This document shows, in pieces, positions 45,284 to 58,481 of a DNA stretch of 64,000 nt. The first letter of the stretch is position 1. Every line of letters starts with the position of its first letter. The position numbers were made by a program, and so were the translations under genes. The DNA is from Phalacrocorax aristotelis (lineage: Eukaryota > Chordata > Aves > Suliformes > Phalacrocoracidae), in NCBI RefSeq assembly GCF_949628215.1, contig NC_134288.1:2542001-2606000 (forward strand). Reading direction: 5' to 3'. Under the pieces are notes generated by a model. It saw only the letters and a list, made by a program, of their open reading frames with translations. It did no database searches and was not told the origin of the DNA.

Positions 45284-48283
45284 ATGGATCCGAGGCTGCT
45301 GGACCTCCCCCTCGGGGTCAAAATCCCTGTGTTGCCCGGCTCCAAGCCTGTCTTCTGCAGGGCAAAGCTGGGGGAAAAGGTAAACGAAGCAGAAAGGGGT
45401 AGAAAAGCTCTCTTCTTTTACGGGGTCCCCGTCATTCAGAGAAGGGGCGGCCTTGTGCCCACCTGCTCTACAGCGGGAGCTGCAGCCCTTCAGTCGCACA
45501 GGGCTGGGGAGGCGCGGGGAGCGCGTGGCTCCGTGGTGCCAAGAGGAAGGAGGACTTGCCCCATAGCGGTGCTCCAGGCTGGCCAGAGCTGGATGGAGAG
45601 GAGTCTTCCAGCTACCTTTAGCTTTGCACAAGCACAGCTTGGCACCTCTGGGGAGCAGCGCAATCCTGTTTTGCAACAAGGGTGAATTGCCTGAGGAAAA
45701 GGCATGGCTGTAGGCAACGTTGCAGCTCAGCTCCTTACAGGTGCAGCACGGGGTGCACCCCTCTCACCCCCGCAGTAAACAGCTCCTTGTCTGCCTCCAG
45801 CACCGGTAGAGATAGCCACCGGACGGGGGGGTGTAGGCAGAGGCCGCCTTCTCCGCTGGAGAGTCTCTGATGTAGCGAGAGCTCTCCTCTGGGTGGGAAG
45901 CAAGCCAGGGACTAGCCTGTACCTCGGAGCTTTGGAAATGCCAGCCTGTGTGTGTGAGGAGCTCGGAAGCATGTTCGTCTCCGCTGCTCTCTCCTGACCT
46001 GGAGTTCATCCTCTGGAACATCTCCCTTACAGCTTCAGCGGCCCTCATGCTATTTTGACCTGGGAGATCCCTACGGTCGCCGACTGCCCACAGAGTACAA
46101 CAGCCTGCACGACCCCCATCTCCGGGCCTACCACAAACGCCAAGACAACCTGCAGAGGCTGAAGAGAGGGGGTTTCGTCACCAGCGATGGCAAGGTAGGT
46201 TTGGCCGATAGTCGTCGGGCCGATAAAAACGGTTCCCTCCGAGCGGGGTTCCCTGAGCGCAGAGGGAGCACGTGCAGAGGAGCAGCCCCCCTCCCGCTGG
46301 GTTTGGGCTGTTTCGGGGAAGGCAGCCTGCTGCCAGTAGCTGGCTTGACAGCGTTCGGGCGATTTCTGCCCTCGTCTCTCCGTAGGTGGTTTGCACTCTG
46401 AAGGAGTTCAACGAGTACAGGCAGTATCTGACCGGACTCAAGCTGGAGGCAGAGTACGTGTTCAGGCGAGAGGAGGTAGGCAAAGCGCAGTGTTGGCGGA
46501 CGCCTGTCAGCGGCACGGTGCCGAGGGCTGGGGCTTGGCTCGCGGCATCTCGGGGGGGGCGCTCAGTGCAGAAGAGACGAGGGCTGTGCTCGTGGGCCAG
46601 GCGTGGTGCCGGGGAAAGGACTAGCCGGCTCGGAGCTGAGCCAGCGCAGGGTGCTGGGGTGGGCACGGGCAGGAAGGTCATGTGCGAGCCCGCGTTGTCC
46701 TGAGGGAACCCTTCTCTTGTGCCCTCGCCGCGTGGCTGAAGCAGAGCGCTGGCCTGGGCCCGCGTGAAGCCTCAGCACGCAGGGGCGGGAGCGCTTGTCT
46801 GGGCAACGGCAAGCCGCAACGCGGTGTCACCTTGCAGGAAAGGCTTCGGCAACGCCTGGCCACGTTAAGGGATGCCCACAAACCGCTGGGGACAATCGAC
46901 GCTTCGTGCCTGCTGGAGCAGCTGCGGCAGCCTCAAAGACCATCTTGCCCACCTCCACCCGCGAGCAGAAAGATCTCCCTGAAATCGGGGCGCTGCAGGA
47001 GGCTGAAAGCAGCTTTGGACGAAGGCCAAACCTGCTCCCAACCTGAGCTGGGACAGGAAGGTGCTGAGCTGCCCAGGAGGGTCAGTAGCGGTGCTGACTC
47101 CGGCAAGCAGCCAGACCGCGCTGCAGACAGCGTGTCCAGAGCTGCGTCTCAACAACAAGCCGCAACAGAAGCCCAGAAGCTTGAAGAGGTGGCTGAGGCT
47201 GTGGTGTGGGAAGTGTTGCAGAGGGTGAAGGCTCCTCGGGCTCAGGCTGCCTGCGTTTTAAGGAGGGCTGCCCAGGGGATCAGGGGAAGCTTGTGTGGCA
47301 GCGCCGGAGGAGCAGAGCCTTTGGAGACTTCTCCTTCACTTTGCCAGCAGGAAATCGGACGGGTGGCCAAAGAGCTCGTAGCGACCGTGCTGGAGAGCTT
47401 GGCAAAGGCTTTGACATCCAGCATGGCCACAGCGTGTGAGCCAGGGCCGGCAGGCAGGCGGAAGGAGCGACCTGTTGCCGGAGGAGCCACCCGAGCCGAG
47501 GAAGAGAAATCGGGGCAAGCTGAAACAGCAGCTTCCGATGGAGCGTCTGCAGAGGCTTCCCTGGACAAACTCATCAGAGAAGTTGTTGACGGCGTTTGCT
47601 GCACCTTGGAATCCTTTGCAACTTCTCAGGTTGAACGAGACCCTAGCTGCAAATATTCCAACAGCCTGGAGCTTCCTGGGAGAAATCTCTCCAAGAGACA
47701 GGCGCAGCCATCCCAGGCGCCTTTCTCAAGGCAGGCTGTGGAACAAGCACAGGGACTCCCCAGAGCATCTCAACAGCAGAGCCTGGAAGCAAGCAAGGGA
47801 CCAAAGTCGCTTGCCTTGCAGCCACTGCCAAACAGAGTCGCTGCTGATGCCTCGCAACTCAGTGGCACGACTGCCGGGGAGAGCATCCAAAATGCCTCCT
47901 CCGGAGTTCAGCAGCACCACGCCGAACGGGCTGGGTATGCCACAACTGTTGTCCCTGAGGTTCTTGCAACGGCGCCGAAGTTCGAGCGAGAACTGACGCC
48001 GAAGCCGACAGCCTTAGCCAACACTTTGGCTATAAGGACTATGGCAAGCCGCATCATCGACTCTGTTTTAGAGCGGAGCTGTCAACCCGGGCCTGCCCTG
48101 AGTCCCAGACTGAATTTTGGAAGGTGCGTCGCAAAGCTGCCTGCACCATCAGATGGAAAGGAGAGCTATCCCGCTGAGGACGTCCTCCCCTCCGTGTGCC
48201 CACACTTCTCCGGACAGCCCGTCGTCCGGCGGGTGCGAAGCCCCCTGCCCGGGCAGGAGCACAGCGCAGAGCAGTGCGCGTAA
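45284..48283 (+). CDS. FSIP2: FSIP2-like short protein, copy 7 (597 aa, intact)
   Basis: Coding exons are 45284-45379, 46033-46194, 46386-46475 and 46838-48283. The frame is intact, with Ser401, Leu443 and Gln456. Codon 517 is the synonymous ACT that marks copies 7-9. The 5' part (intron 2) matches copy 6, while the 3' part and spacer match copy 8. Predicted protein is the same as that of copy 8. Confidence 0.72.
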
Positions 48284-48443
48284 AGCTTGTGCAAGGCGAG
48301 CCCCAGCAGCCCGTGTCAGAAAGGAGGGTGTTAGCTGGCAGGCTTGTGGACACTGTCCTGAGGAGGTGTGTGGCAGGAGAGGTGCAGAGCCCCTGGGCAG
48401 CTCCACCAGGCAGCACACACAGACCTTACGCCCTTGTGCTCGC

Positions 48444-48449
48444 AATAAA
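48444..48449 (+). terminator. Poly(A) signal AATAAA, copy 7
   Basis: Same spacing from the stop codon as copy 1. Confidence 0.72.
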
Positions 48450-50569
48450 GAGCTCACTCCCAAGTGCTTGCTTGTGCCTACCTACGTTCAAACCAGCCCA
48501 GGCTGTGTCTGGGCATTTTCCCTGCGGCAATCTCCCTCGTCTTTTTCCCTCCTGCGGCCTCCGTCACGCTAAGACCCGATTTTAGAGGGAATCTTAACCA
48601 CGGAGGCGAGAAGTAGCCAGCATTTTTGTCTTGTTTAGCAAGCTTTGCTGCCAGGCTAGCGGAGGGGACGGGTCCGGTTCTAGGAGGCCTGGCTTTCACC
48701 TTCTGTGAGGGACAATGTTGGCCTTCGCCTTGAGATCCTTTTTGCAGGGCCCTTTCTCCTCAGGCCAAGCTCCCCCAGAAGCTCTGCACAGATAGGTGCT
48801 GTCACTGCGCCTGGGATGGGCGGTGGCCTCTCCACCCGGGGCCTGCTCTGCCACGTGTTGTTTGGGTCTGGTCTGTCCTGAGCGGGGAGGCAGGTATGTT
48901 GTGGAGGCCCAGAATGGTGCACGGGAGCAGGTTCGCATGAGCAGCCCGTGCCAGGGCTCAGCCAGAGGGGAGCGGCGGGAGCAACCCCCTCTTGAACGGG
49001 AGCTCACTACCCTGCTGTGCCGCACACGGGCTTGGCCTTGGACGGTCTCCCATGGAGCATCCCCTGGGGAAGGGAGGCCTTCGGTCCCACAAGGAGACAA
49101 GGCCGAGGGTTGACAGTTGACATTCAAACGCTAACTGCTCGGCGGTGGAAATTTGTGACCGAGGAACGATCCGGCACAGAGGGCAAGGAGGCCCCACTGC
49201 GAGAAGGGGTTGACCTGGCTGGAAGCAGGGGTGCCAGAGACAGCAGGACTCCCTGCAAGGGAGTGCAGTTTCCCTGGGTGATTAGAAACAGCCTCGGCAC
49301 TGCCTTGTAGCCATCCTGGAACGGAAGCTCTCAGGGGCCACCTCTGACTGGCCAGCAGAGCTGCTCTGGGAGATGGGCCCACGGCCCAGCTGAGGTGCCC
49401 CAGGCAAACCGCTCAAACTGCTCACGGGATGGGCACTGGTGCAAGGGGAGGGAAGGAACCTGCTTGTGACGCATCATTGCCGACTCCAGGTAGAGCCGCT
49501 CTGCCCAATGCATTGTTCGGGTTTTTTGGTTTAGCTTGGTTGTTTTTCGTATTCAAGCACAAACGTGGGTTTAGTTTGCCTCAAGGGGTGCCGTAAAAAT
49601 TCCCCAATAGCAGGAAACAGAGCCCGGCCTACCCAGAGAACCTCTCGAGTCTTTGGTTTACCACTCTGCCCATCTGCAGAGAGAAAGTAACCCCAGCTGC
49701 AGGGAGCCTACAGCGGGCACCTGGAGGGGCCCTCACAGCCCTGCGACACCGGCAACAAGGGACATGTTGTGCAGGCGTTCTTTAGCTCTAACTTCTGGAA
49801 GGCCTTCCCACAGGAACTGCTATGTATCGGAGGCTGTGAGCAGTGGCTCGAGGTAAGGCGTGAGCTCCCTCAGTCTCTCTCTCCACCCCAGCCTCTTTCC
49901 CGGGACAATGCCAGCCCTTCAGGATCACCAGCACTCGTCCCCACACCTCCACAGCCAGCCCCTCTCTCCCCCAGGCTAAAGGCGTCCTTCTCTCCTGGCT
50001 GGCCAAACCAGAGGTCCCTCGTGTTCCCTGGCAAGATGGTCAGCACGCAGACGCAGAGAGGGAAATGCTCGCTGCAGGCAGCTAGGTATGCTCCCGAGCA
50101 CCTTGGCTGCCCCTGGAGCAGCCAGCCCCTCGGGCCCTCTTCTCACTCATGTCAGCACCAGAAAACACCAGCAGCCAAACCACCTTCCCTCTGCTACTCC
50201 AGCCCTGCCCGGTCACTCTGGATTCTGTTCTGAATTGCCTTCTTTCTGTTCGTGCCCTCTCCTCGACTGGAATGGCAAAACCCCGTGACACGGGGGTGAG
50301 AATATCTTTGTAAGCAAACTGGCTGGCAGGACGGAGACACGCAGCGCCGCGTGCCTCTGTCGCCTCTGCACCCCGGCCCCTGCCGAGGCTTTCAGCAGAG
50401 ACCGCCTTCCTCCTGCCCTCGCTGAGCTCCTGGGCTCAGAAGTGCCGTGAACTTCAGTGGGTCTCTTTGCAGGGACGTCACCACGCTCGTAACATCGCAG
50501 GCTGTCCCAGCTGATGTGTGGCCATGGGATCCTCTCCGTGAGCTTTACCGATACCCCAACACACCGCAG

Positions 50570-51058
50570 TGTGCTGGTTTTGGCTGACAAGGCGTTAATT
50601 CTCCTCCCCGTGGGGCGCCGGCTACCTTTCCAGCTTCCCGCGCTCTGCCACGTCGGCGGGAGGCTGGCAGGGGCAGAGGGGCAGTGCCACGGCGGGGGCG
50701 GCTGCCCGCCGCTGCCCAATGGCATGTTCATTCCGTAGCATGTGACACCATGGCCAGTATATTAAGGGGGGGGCAGTTTTCGGCTCGGAAGAGGCGCGCC
50801 ATGGGGCGGGCGGGCGCCTGCGTCGCGTGGCGTATTTCCGCCCTTCATTCCCCTCCCCCGCCCCGCCCGGGTTTTGCGCCTCTCGTTGTTCTCATTTCCA
50901 TTGCATTGTTGTTGTTTGGGTTTTTTTTCGAAATCTTAATCATCGAACTGTTCTTATCTGAACCCACGAGCGTTACCCTTCTGATTCTCTCCCCAATCTG
51001 CCCGTGGGGGAGTGAGCGAGCGGCTGTGCGGGGCTGAGCTGCCGGCTAAACCACGACA
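50570..51058 (+). mobile_element. Solo avian ERV LTR, copy 7
   Basis: Same fossil LTR at the same unit position as 6004-6492. Confidence 0.72.
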
Positions 51059-52172
51059 CACAGGTAAGGAGCGGTCTCTGTTTTTAAAGTGATGGAACCC
51101 CAGAGGTGTGACACAACTTCCAAGGGGGTCTTAGTTTAGCTAGTTCCTGTCACTTTTGTGACTCCCTGACTTGCACTGCACAGGGCGTTCTGCTCTGCCT
51201 TGCCTAGCTTCTTACAGGCAGAGCCCGGCGGATGCACGGTCTGGCGTCTGCTGCGGCTCTCGGGCGTCCCTGTGCTTTCCAGCTGCAGAGGAACTGCACA
51301 CAGGGCCTCGCACGTCCCCTACCGGGACCACATACAGCTCCGGCAGCGCTTCCTGAGGGTGCAAATGTCTGTGAACACGGCGCAAGGGGCGTCGCTGTTG
51401 TGGCTGAGGAGCCAACGCCGCAGGGAGAGGGGAGTCGGGGCACAGCCGATGCCGCTCCTGCGCTTGCAAAGCAGGAGAAGAGCGGCAGCTGGCGCATGTG
51501 CAAGAGGCTGCTTTGGAAGCAGAGGAGCATGGTTCCTGGGCCGTGCACTTTGCTGTTTCCCGCGAGACCCACGGTAATCATCGGCACGTACCATTTATTA
51601 CTCTCCCTGTTTCTTGCCTTTGTTTAACAAGAGAGCGTGGCAGGACCTCTCCCGTTTCAAAGCTGCCACAACGACCTGAGGAGGACAGGCGACGCACCAC
51701 CGATCCCAAACGCGGGCACGCAGTCGTTAGGCTCGATGGTCGGGCCGCCGTTCAGCAGGACCTAGACGGGCTGGAGGAAGGGGCCATCGGCGACCTCACC
51801 GCATCCAGCCCCAAAGCGGTAGGAAGTGAGAGCCGAAGCGAGCAGCAGAGACGAGGGCGGGGGAGGCTGACTGGGAAGGGGGCAGAGAGGTGCCTGGGCT
51901 GAAGGGGAGCCTGAGGAAAGGGCAGGGGAGGGGTTTCCCTCGGCCTCTGTTTGCCTTCTGCGTTGTTTCTCAAGACGCGAATCGGGAATTGGATGTTGAC
52001 TGCTGTGGGCCAACAATCCAATTCAGTGCAGTCGCCTGACTCGAGGCTGCTTTGCCCGTGACAGGGAAGAGGTCTAAAAAGGAAAAGGGGGAAAGCTGAG
52101 CTAAGAAGGAGCCTCTCTGCTGTGGCCGTTCCTTGCATCTCTTCCCGCTTGTCGAGGATGCCTGCTTTGCTT

Positions 52173-52267
52173 CACAGAATCGCAGAGGAGTTGAGGTGGG
52201 AAGGGCCCTGTGGAGATGACCTCTCAAAGCGCGCTCAGCAAGAGCGGGTGGCCCACAGGCCTGTCCC
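52173..52267 (-). mobile_element. CR1 3'-end scrap, copy 8
   Basis: Unchanged copy of the element at 180-274. Confidence 0.55.
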
Positions 52268-52315
52268 ATGGTCCGGTGGGCGGCAGCCGGGCGGCGGCAC
52301 GGCAACGCAGCGATG

Positions 52316-52396
52316 TGACAACGCTGCAACGTGACAACGGTGTGATGCGACAATGCCCCGTGGCTCTATATAGCCGCTCGCTGGGAGCCTCTGGAG
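52316..52396 (+). promoter_or_regulatory. TATA promoter, copy 8
   Basis: TATATA is at 52367-52372 with the CAACGG form. Confidence 0.6.
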
Positions 52397-52710
52397 CGAG
52401 CGGAGTCAGCGCAGGGTCGCAGCTCCACGAGAGCTCTTGGAAGGAGCCGCGGAGCGCCGTCTCACTGCTGGCGTCCGAAAGGCAGACGCACTGCCGAGTG
52501 CACTGGGAGAGAGGAGAGAGGTGAGCAGCGGGGCCGACGGAGAGGGCTCAGCCGGGGAGCCCCGGGTGTGGCAGGGTTGCTCTGGGGCCTTGGCACATGG
52601 CCTTTCTTGCAAGTGCCATGCAGGAGGCTTCTTGAGCTGGCACCTGAGTGTCTCTGTCTTCCTAGCTCGGGCACAGGAGACGGCACCTGGGAGAAGGAGC
52701 TACTGGGCTG

Positions 52711-55706
52711 ATGGATCCGAGGCTGCTGGACCTCCCCCTCGGGGTCAAAATCCCTGTGTTGCCCGGCTCCAAGCCTGTCTTCTGCAGGGCAAAGCTGGGG
52801 GAAAAGGTAAATGAAGCAGAAAGGGGTAGAAAAGCTCTCTTCTTTTACGGGGTCCCCGTCATTCAGAGAAGGGGCGGCCTTGTGCCCACCTGCTCTACAG
52901 CGGGAGCTGCAGCCCTTCAGTCGCACAGGGCTGGGGAGGCGCGGGGAGCGCGTGGCTCCATGGTGCCAAGAGGAAGGAGGACTTGCCCCATAGCGGTGCT
53001 CCAGGCTGGCCAGAGCTGGATGGAGAGGAGTCTTCCAGCTACCTTTAGCTTTGCACAAGCACAGCTTGGCACCTCTGGGGAGCAGCGCAATCCTGTTTTG
53101 CAACAAGGGTGAATTACCTGAGGAAAAGGCATGGCTGTAGGCAACATTGCAGCTCAGCTCCTTACAGGTGCAGCACGGGGTGCACCCCTCTCACCCCCGC
53201 AGTAAACAGCTCCTTGTCTGCCTCCAGCACCGGTAGAGATAGCCACCGGACGGGGGGGTGTAGGCAGAGGCCGCCTTCTCCGCTGGAGAGTCTCTGATGT
53301 AGCGAGAGCTCTCCTCTGGGTGGGAAGCAAGCCAGGGACTAGCCTGTACCTCGGAGCTTTGGAAATGCCAGCCTGTGTGTGTGAGGAGCTCGGAAGCATG
53401 TTCGTCTCCGCTGCTCTCTCCTGACCTGGAGTTCATCCTCTGGAACATCTCCCTTACAGCTTCAGCGGCCCTCATGCTATTTTGACCTGGGAGATCCCTA
53501 CGGTCGCCGACTGCCCACAGAGTACAACAGCCTGCACGACCCCCATCTCCGGGCCTACCACAAACGCCAAGACAACCTGCAGAGGCTGAAGAGAGGGGGT
53601 TTCGTCACCAGCGATGGCAAGGTAGGTTTGGACGTCGTCGCGCCGATAAAAACGCTTCCCTCCGAGCGGGGTTCCCCGAGCGCAGAGGGAGCACGTGCAG
53701 AGGAGCAGCCCCCCTCCCGCTGGGTTTGGGCTGTTTCGGGGAAGGCAGCCTGCTGCCAGTAGCTGGCTTGACAGCGTTCGGGCGATTTCTGCCCTCGTCT
53801 CTCCGTAGGTGGTTTGCACTCTGAAGGAGTTCAACGAGTACAGGCAGTATCTGACCGGACTCAAGCTGGAGGCAGAGTACGTGTTCAGGCGAGAGGAGGT
53901 AGGCAAAGCGCAGTGTTGGCGGACGCCTGTCAGCGGCACGGTGCCGAGGGCTGGGGCTTGGCTCGCGGCATCTCGGGGGGGGCGCTCAGTGCAGAAGAGA
54001 CGAGGGCTGTGCTCGTGGGCCAGGCGTGGTGCCGGGGAAAGGACTAGCCGGCTCAGAGCTGAGCCAGCGCAGGGTGCTGGGGTGGGCACGGGCAGGAAGG
54101 TCATGTGCGAGCCCGCGTTGTCCTGAGGGAACCCTTCTCTTGTGCCCTCGCCGCGTGGCTGAAGCAGAGCGCTGGCCTGGGCCCGCGTGAAGCCTCAGCA
54201 CGCAGGGGCGGGAGCGCTTGTCTGGGCAACGGCAAGCCGCAACGCGGTGTCACCTTGCAGGAAAGGCTTCGGCAACGCCTGGCCACGTTAAGGGATGCCC
54301 ACAAACCGCTGGGGACAATCGACGCTTCGTGCCTGCTGGAGCAGCTGCGGCAGCCTCAAAGACCATCTTGCCCACCTCCACCCGCGAGCAGAAAGATCTC
54401 CCTGAAATCGGGGCGCTGCAGGAGGCTGAAAGCAGCTTTGGACGAAGGCCAAACCTGCTCCCAACCTGAGCTGGGACAGGAAGGTGCTGAGCTGCCCAGG
54501 AGGGTCAGTAGCGGTGCTGACTCCGGCAAGCAGCCAGACCGCGCTGCAGACAGCGTGTCCAGAGCTGCGTCTCAACAACAAGCCGCAACAGAAGCCCAGA
54601 AGCTTGAAGAGGTGGCTGAGGCTGTGGTGTGGGAAGTGTTGCAGAGGGTGAAGGCTCCTCGGGCTCAGGCTGCCTGCGTTTTAAGGAGGGCTGCCCAGGG
54701 GATCAGGGGAAGCTTGTGTGGCAGCGCCGGAGGAGCAGAGCCTTTGGAGACTTCTCCTTCACTTTGCCAGCAGGAAATCGGACGGGTGGCCAAAGAGCTC
54801 GTAGCGACCGTGCTGGAGAGCTTGGCAAAGGCTTTGACATCCAGCATGGCCACAGCGTGTGAGCCAGGGCCGGCAGGCAGGCGGAAGGAGCGACCTGTTG
54901 CCGGAGGAGCCACCCGAGCCGAGGAAGAGAAATCGGGGCAAGCTGAAACAGCAGCTTCCGATGGAGCGTCTGCAGAGGCTTCCCTGGACAAACTCATCAG
55001 AGAAGTTGTTGACGGCGTTTGCTGCACCTTGGAATCCTTTGCAACTTCTCAGGTTGAACGAGACCCTAGCTGCAAATATTCCAACAGCCTGGAGCTTCCT
55101 GGGAGAAATCTCTCCAAGAGACAGGCGCAGCCATCCCAGGCGCCTTTCTCAAGGCAGGCTGTGGAACAAGCACAGGGACTCCCCAGAGCATCTCAACAGC
55201 AGAGCCTGGAAGCAAGCAAGGGACCAAAGTCGCTTGCCTTGCAGCCACTGCCAAACAGAGTCGCTGCTGATGCCTCGCAACTCAGTGGCACGACTGCCGG
55301 GGAGAGCATCCAAAATGCCTCCTCCGGAGTTCAGCAGCACCACGCCGAACGGGCTGGGTATGCCACAACTGTTGTCCCTGAGGTTCTTGCAACGGCGCCG
55401 AAGTTCGAGCGAGAACTGACGCCGAAGCCGACAGCCTTAGCCAACACTTTGGCTATAAGGACTATGGCAAGCCGCATCATCGACTCTGTTTTAGAGCGGA
55501 GCTGTCAACCCGGGCCTGCCCTGAGTCCCAGACTGAATTTTGGAAGGTGCGTCGCAAAGCTGCCTGCACCATCAGATGGAAAGGAGAGCTATCCCGCTGA
55601 GGACGTCCTCCCCTCCGTGTGCCCACACTTCTCCGGACAGCCCGTCGTCCGGCGGGTGCGAAGCCCCCTGCCCGGGCAGGAGCACAGCGCAGAGCAGTGC
55701 GCGTAA
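52711..55706 (+). CDS. FSIP2: FSIP2-like short protein, copy 8 (597 aa, intact)
   Basis: Coding exons are 52711-52806, 53460-53621, 53809-53898 and 54261-55706. The protein matches copy 7. Intron 3 has lost four bases near 53630, about ten bases after its GTAGGT donor; the donor, a normal-length polypyrimidine tract and the acceptor at 53808 remain, so splicing should be unaffected. The intron 2 donor reads GTAAATG rather than GTAAACG, shared with copy 9. Confidence 0.72.
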
Positions 55707-55866
55707 AGCTTGTGCAAGGCGAGCCCCAGCAGCCCGTGTCAGAAAGGAGGGTGTTAGCTGGCAGGCTTGTGGACACTGTCCTGAGGAGGTGTGTGGCAGG
55801 AGAGGTGCAGAGCCCCTGGGCAGCTCCACCAGGCAGCACACACAGACCTTACGCCCTTGTGCTCGC

Positions 55867-55872
55867 AATAAA
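55867..55872 (+). terminator. Poly(A) signal AATAAA, copy 8
   Basis: Same spacing from the stop codon as copy 1. Confidence 0.72.
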
Positions 55873-57992
55873 GAGCTCACTCCCAAGTGCTTGCTTGTGC
55901 CTACCTACGTTCAAGCCAGCCCAGGCTGTGTCTGGGCATTTTCCCTGCGGCAATCTCCCTCGTCTTTTTCCCTCCTGCGGCCTCCGTCACGCTAAGACCC
56001 GATTTTAGAGGGAATCTTAACCACGGAGGCGAGAAGTAGCCAGCATTTTTGTCTTGTTTAGCAAGCTTTGCTGCCAGGCTAGCGGAGGGGACGGGTCCGG
56101 TTCTAGGAGGCCTGGCTTTCACCTTCTGTGAGGGACAATGTTGGCCTTCGCCTTGAGATCCTTTTTGCAGGGCCCTTTCTCCTCAGGCCAAGCTCCCCCA
56201 GAAGCTCTGCACAGATAGGTGCTGTCACTGCGCCTGGGATGGGCGGTGGCCTCTCCACCCGGGGCCTGCTCTGCCACGTGTTGTTTGGGTCTGGTCTGTC
56301 CTGAGCGGGGAGGCAGGTATGTTGTGGAGGCCCAGAATGGTGCACGGGAGCAGGTTCGCATGAGCAGCCCGTGCCAGGGCTCAGCCAGAGGGGAGCGGCG
56401 GGAGCAACCCCCTCTTGAACGGGAGCTCACTACCCTGCTGTGCCGCACACGGGCTTGGCCTTGGACGGTCTCCCATGGAGCATCCCCTGGGGAAGGGAGG
56501 CCTTCGGTCCCACAAGGAGACAAGGCCGAGGGTTGACAGTTGACATTCAAACGCTAACTGCTCGGCGGTGGAAATTTGTGACCGAGGAACGATCCGGCAC
56601 AGAGGGCAAGGAGGCCCCACTGCGAGAAGGGGTTGACCTGGCTGGAAGCAGGGGTGCCAGAGACAGCAGGACTCCCTGCAAGGGAGTGCAGTTTCCCTGG
56701 GTGATTAGAAACAGCCTCGGCACTGCCTTGTAGCCATCCTGGAACGGAAGCTCTCAGGGGCCACCTCTGACTGGCCAGCAGAGCTGCTCTGGGAGATGGG
56801 CCCACGGCCCAGCTGAGGTGCCCCAGGCAAACCGCTCAAACTGCTCACGGGATGGGCACTGGTGCAAGGGGAGGGAAGGAACCTGCTTGTGACGCATCAT
56901 TGCCGACTCCAGGTAGAGCCGCTCTGCCCAATGCATTGTTCGGGTTTTTTGGTTTAGCTTGGTTGTTTTTCGTATTCAAGCACAAACGTGGGTTTAGTTT
57001 GCCTCAAGGGGTGCCGTAAAAATTCCCCAATAGCAGGAAACAGAGCCCGGCCTACCCAGAGAACCTCTCGAGTCTTTGGTTTACCACTCTGCCCATCTGC
57101 AGAGAGAAAGTAACCCCAGCTGCAGGGAGCCTACAGCGGGCACCTGGAGGGGCCCTCACAGCCCTGCGACACCGGCAACAAGGGACATGTTGTGCAGGCG
57201 TTCTTTAGCTCTAACTTCTGGAAGGCCTTCCCACAGGAACTGCTATGTATCGGAGGCTGTGAGCAGTGGCTCGAGGTAAGGCGTGAGCTCCCTCAGTCTC
57301 TCTCTCCACCCCAGCCTCTTTCCCGGGACAATGCCAGCCCTTCAGGATCACCAGCACTCGTCCCCACACCTCCACAGCCAGCCCCTCTCTCCCCCAGGCT
57401 AAAGGCGTCCTTCTCTCCTGGCTGGCCAAACCAGAGGTCCCTCGTGTTCCCTGGCAAGATGGTCAGCACGCAGACGCAGAGAGGGAAATGCTCGCTGCAG
57501 GCAGCTAGGTATGCTCCCGAGCACCTTGGCTGCCCCTGGAGCAGCCAGCCCCTCGGGCCCTCTTCTCACTCATGTCAGCACCAGAAAACACCAGCAGCCA
57601 AACCACCTTCCCTCTGCTACTCCAGCCCTGCCCGGTCACTCTGGATTCTGTTCTGAATTGCCTTCTTTCTGTTCGTGCCCTCTCCTCGACTGGAATGGCA
57701 AAACCCCGTGACACGGGGGTGAGAATATCTTTGTAAGCAAACTGGCTGGCAGGACGGAGACACGCAGCGCCGCGTGCCTCTGTCGCCTCTGCACCCCGGC
57801 CCCTGCCGAGGCTTTCAGCAGAGACCGCCTTCCTCCTGCCCTCGCTGAGCTCCTGGGCTCAGAAGTGCCGTGAACTTCAGTGGGTCTCTTTGCAGGGACG
57901 TCACCACGCTCGTAACATCGCAGGCTGTCCCAGCTGATGTGTGGCCATGGGATCCTCTCCGTGAGCTTTACCGATACCCCAACACACCGCAG

Positions 57993-58481
57993 TGTGCTGG
58001 TTTTGGCTGACAAGGCGTTAATTCTCCTCCCCGTGGGGCGCCGGCTACCTTTCCAGCTTCCCGCGCTCTGCCACGTCGGCGGGAGGCTGGCAGGGGCAGA
58101 GGGGCAGTGCCACGGCGGGGGCGGCTGCCCGCCGCTGCCCAATGGCATGTTCATTCCGTAGCATGTGACACCATGGCCAGTATATTAAGGGGGGGGCAGT
58201 TTTCGGCTCGGAAGAGGCGCGCCATGGGGCGGGCGGGCGCCTGCGTCGCGTGGCGTATTTCCGCCCTTCATTCCCCTCCCCCGCCCCGCCCGGGTTTTGC
58301 GCCTCTCGTTGTTCTCATTTCCATTGCATTGTTGTTGTTTGGGTTTTTTTTCGAAATCTTAATCATCGAACTGTTCTTATCTGAACCCACGAGCGTTACC
58401 CTTCTGATTCTCTCCCCGATCTGCCCGTGGGGGAGTGAGCGAGCGGCTGTGCGGGGCTGAGCTGCCGGCTAAACCACGACA
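57993..58481 (+). mobile_element. Solo avian ERV LTR, copy 8
   Basis: Same fossil LTR at the same unit position as 6004-6492. Copy 9 is cut by the window end before this point. Confidence 0.72.

Larger units (their letters stand above)
48471..52315. other. Spacer between gene copies 7 and 8
   Basis: Same layout. It carries a block of variants seen only here and in the next spacer, for example GGCACAGAGG (49175), GGGAGTGCAG (49260), GGGCACTGG (49434), CCTCAAGGGG (49581), GAGAGCGTGG (51632) and GCCACAACG (51667). Confidence 0.6.
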
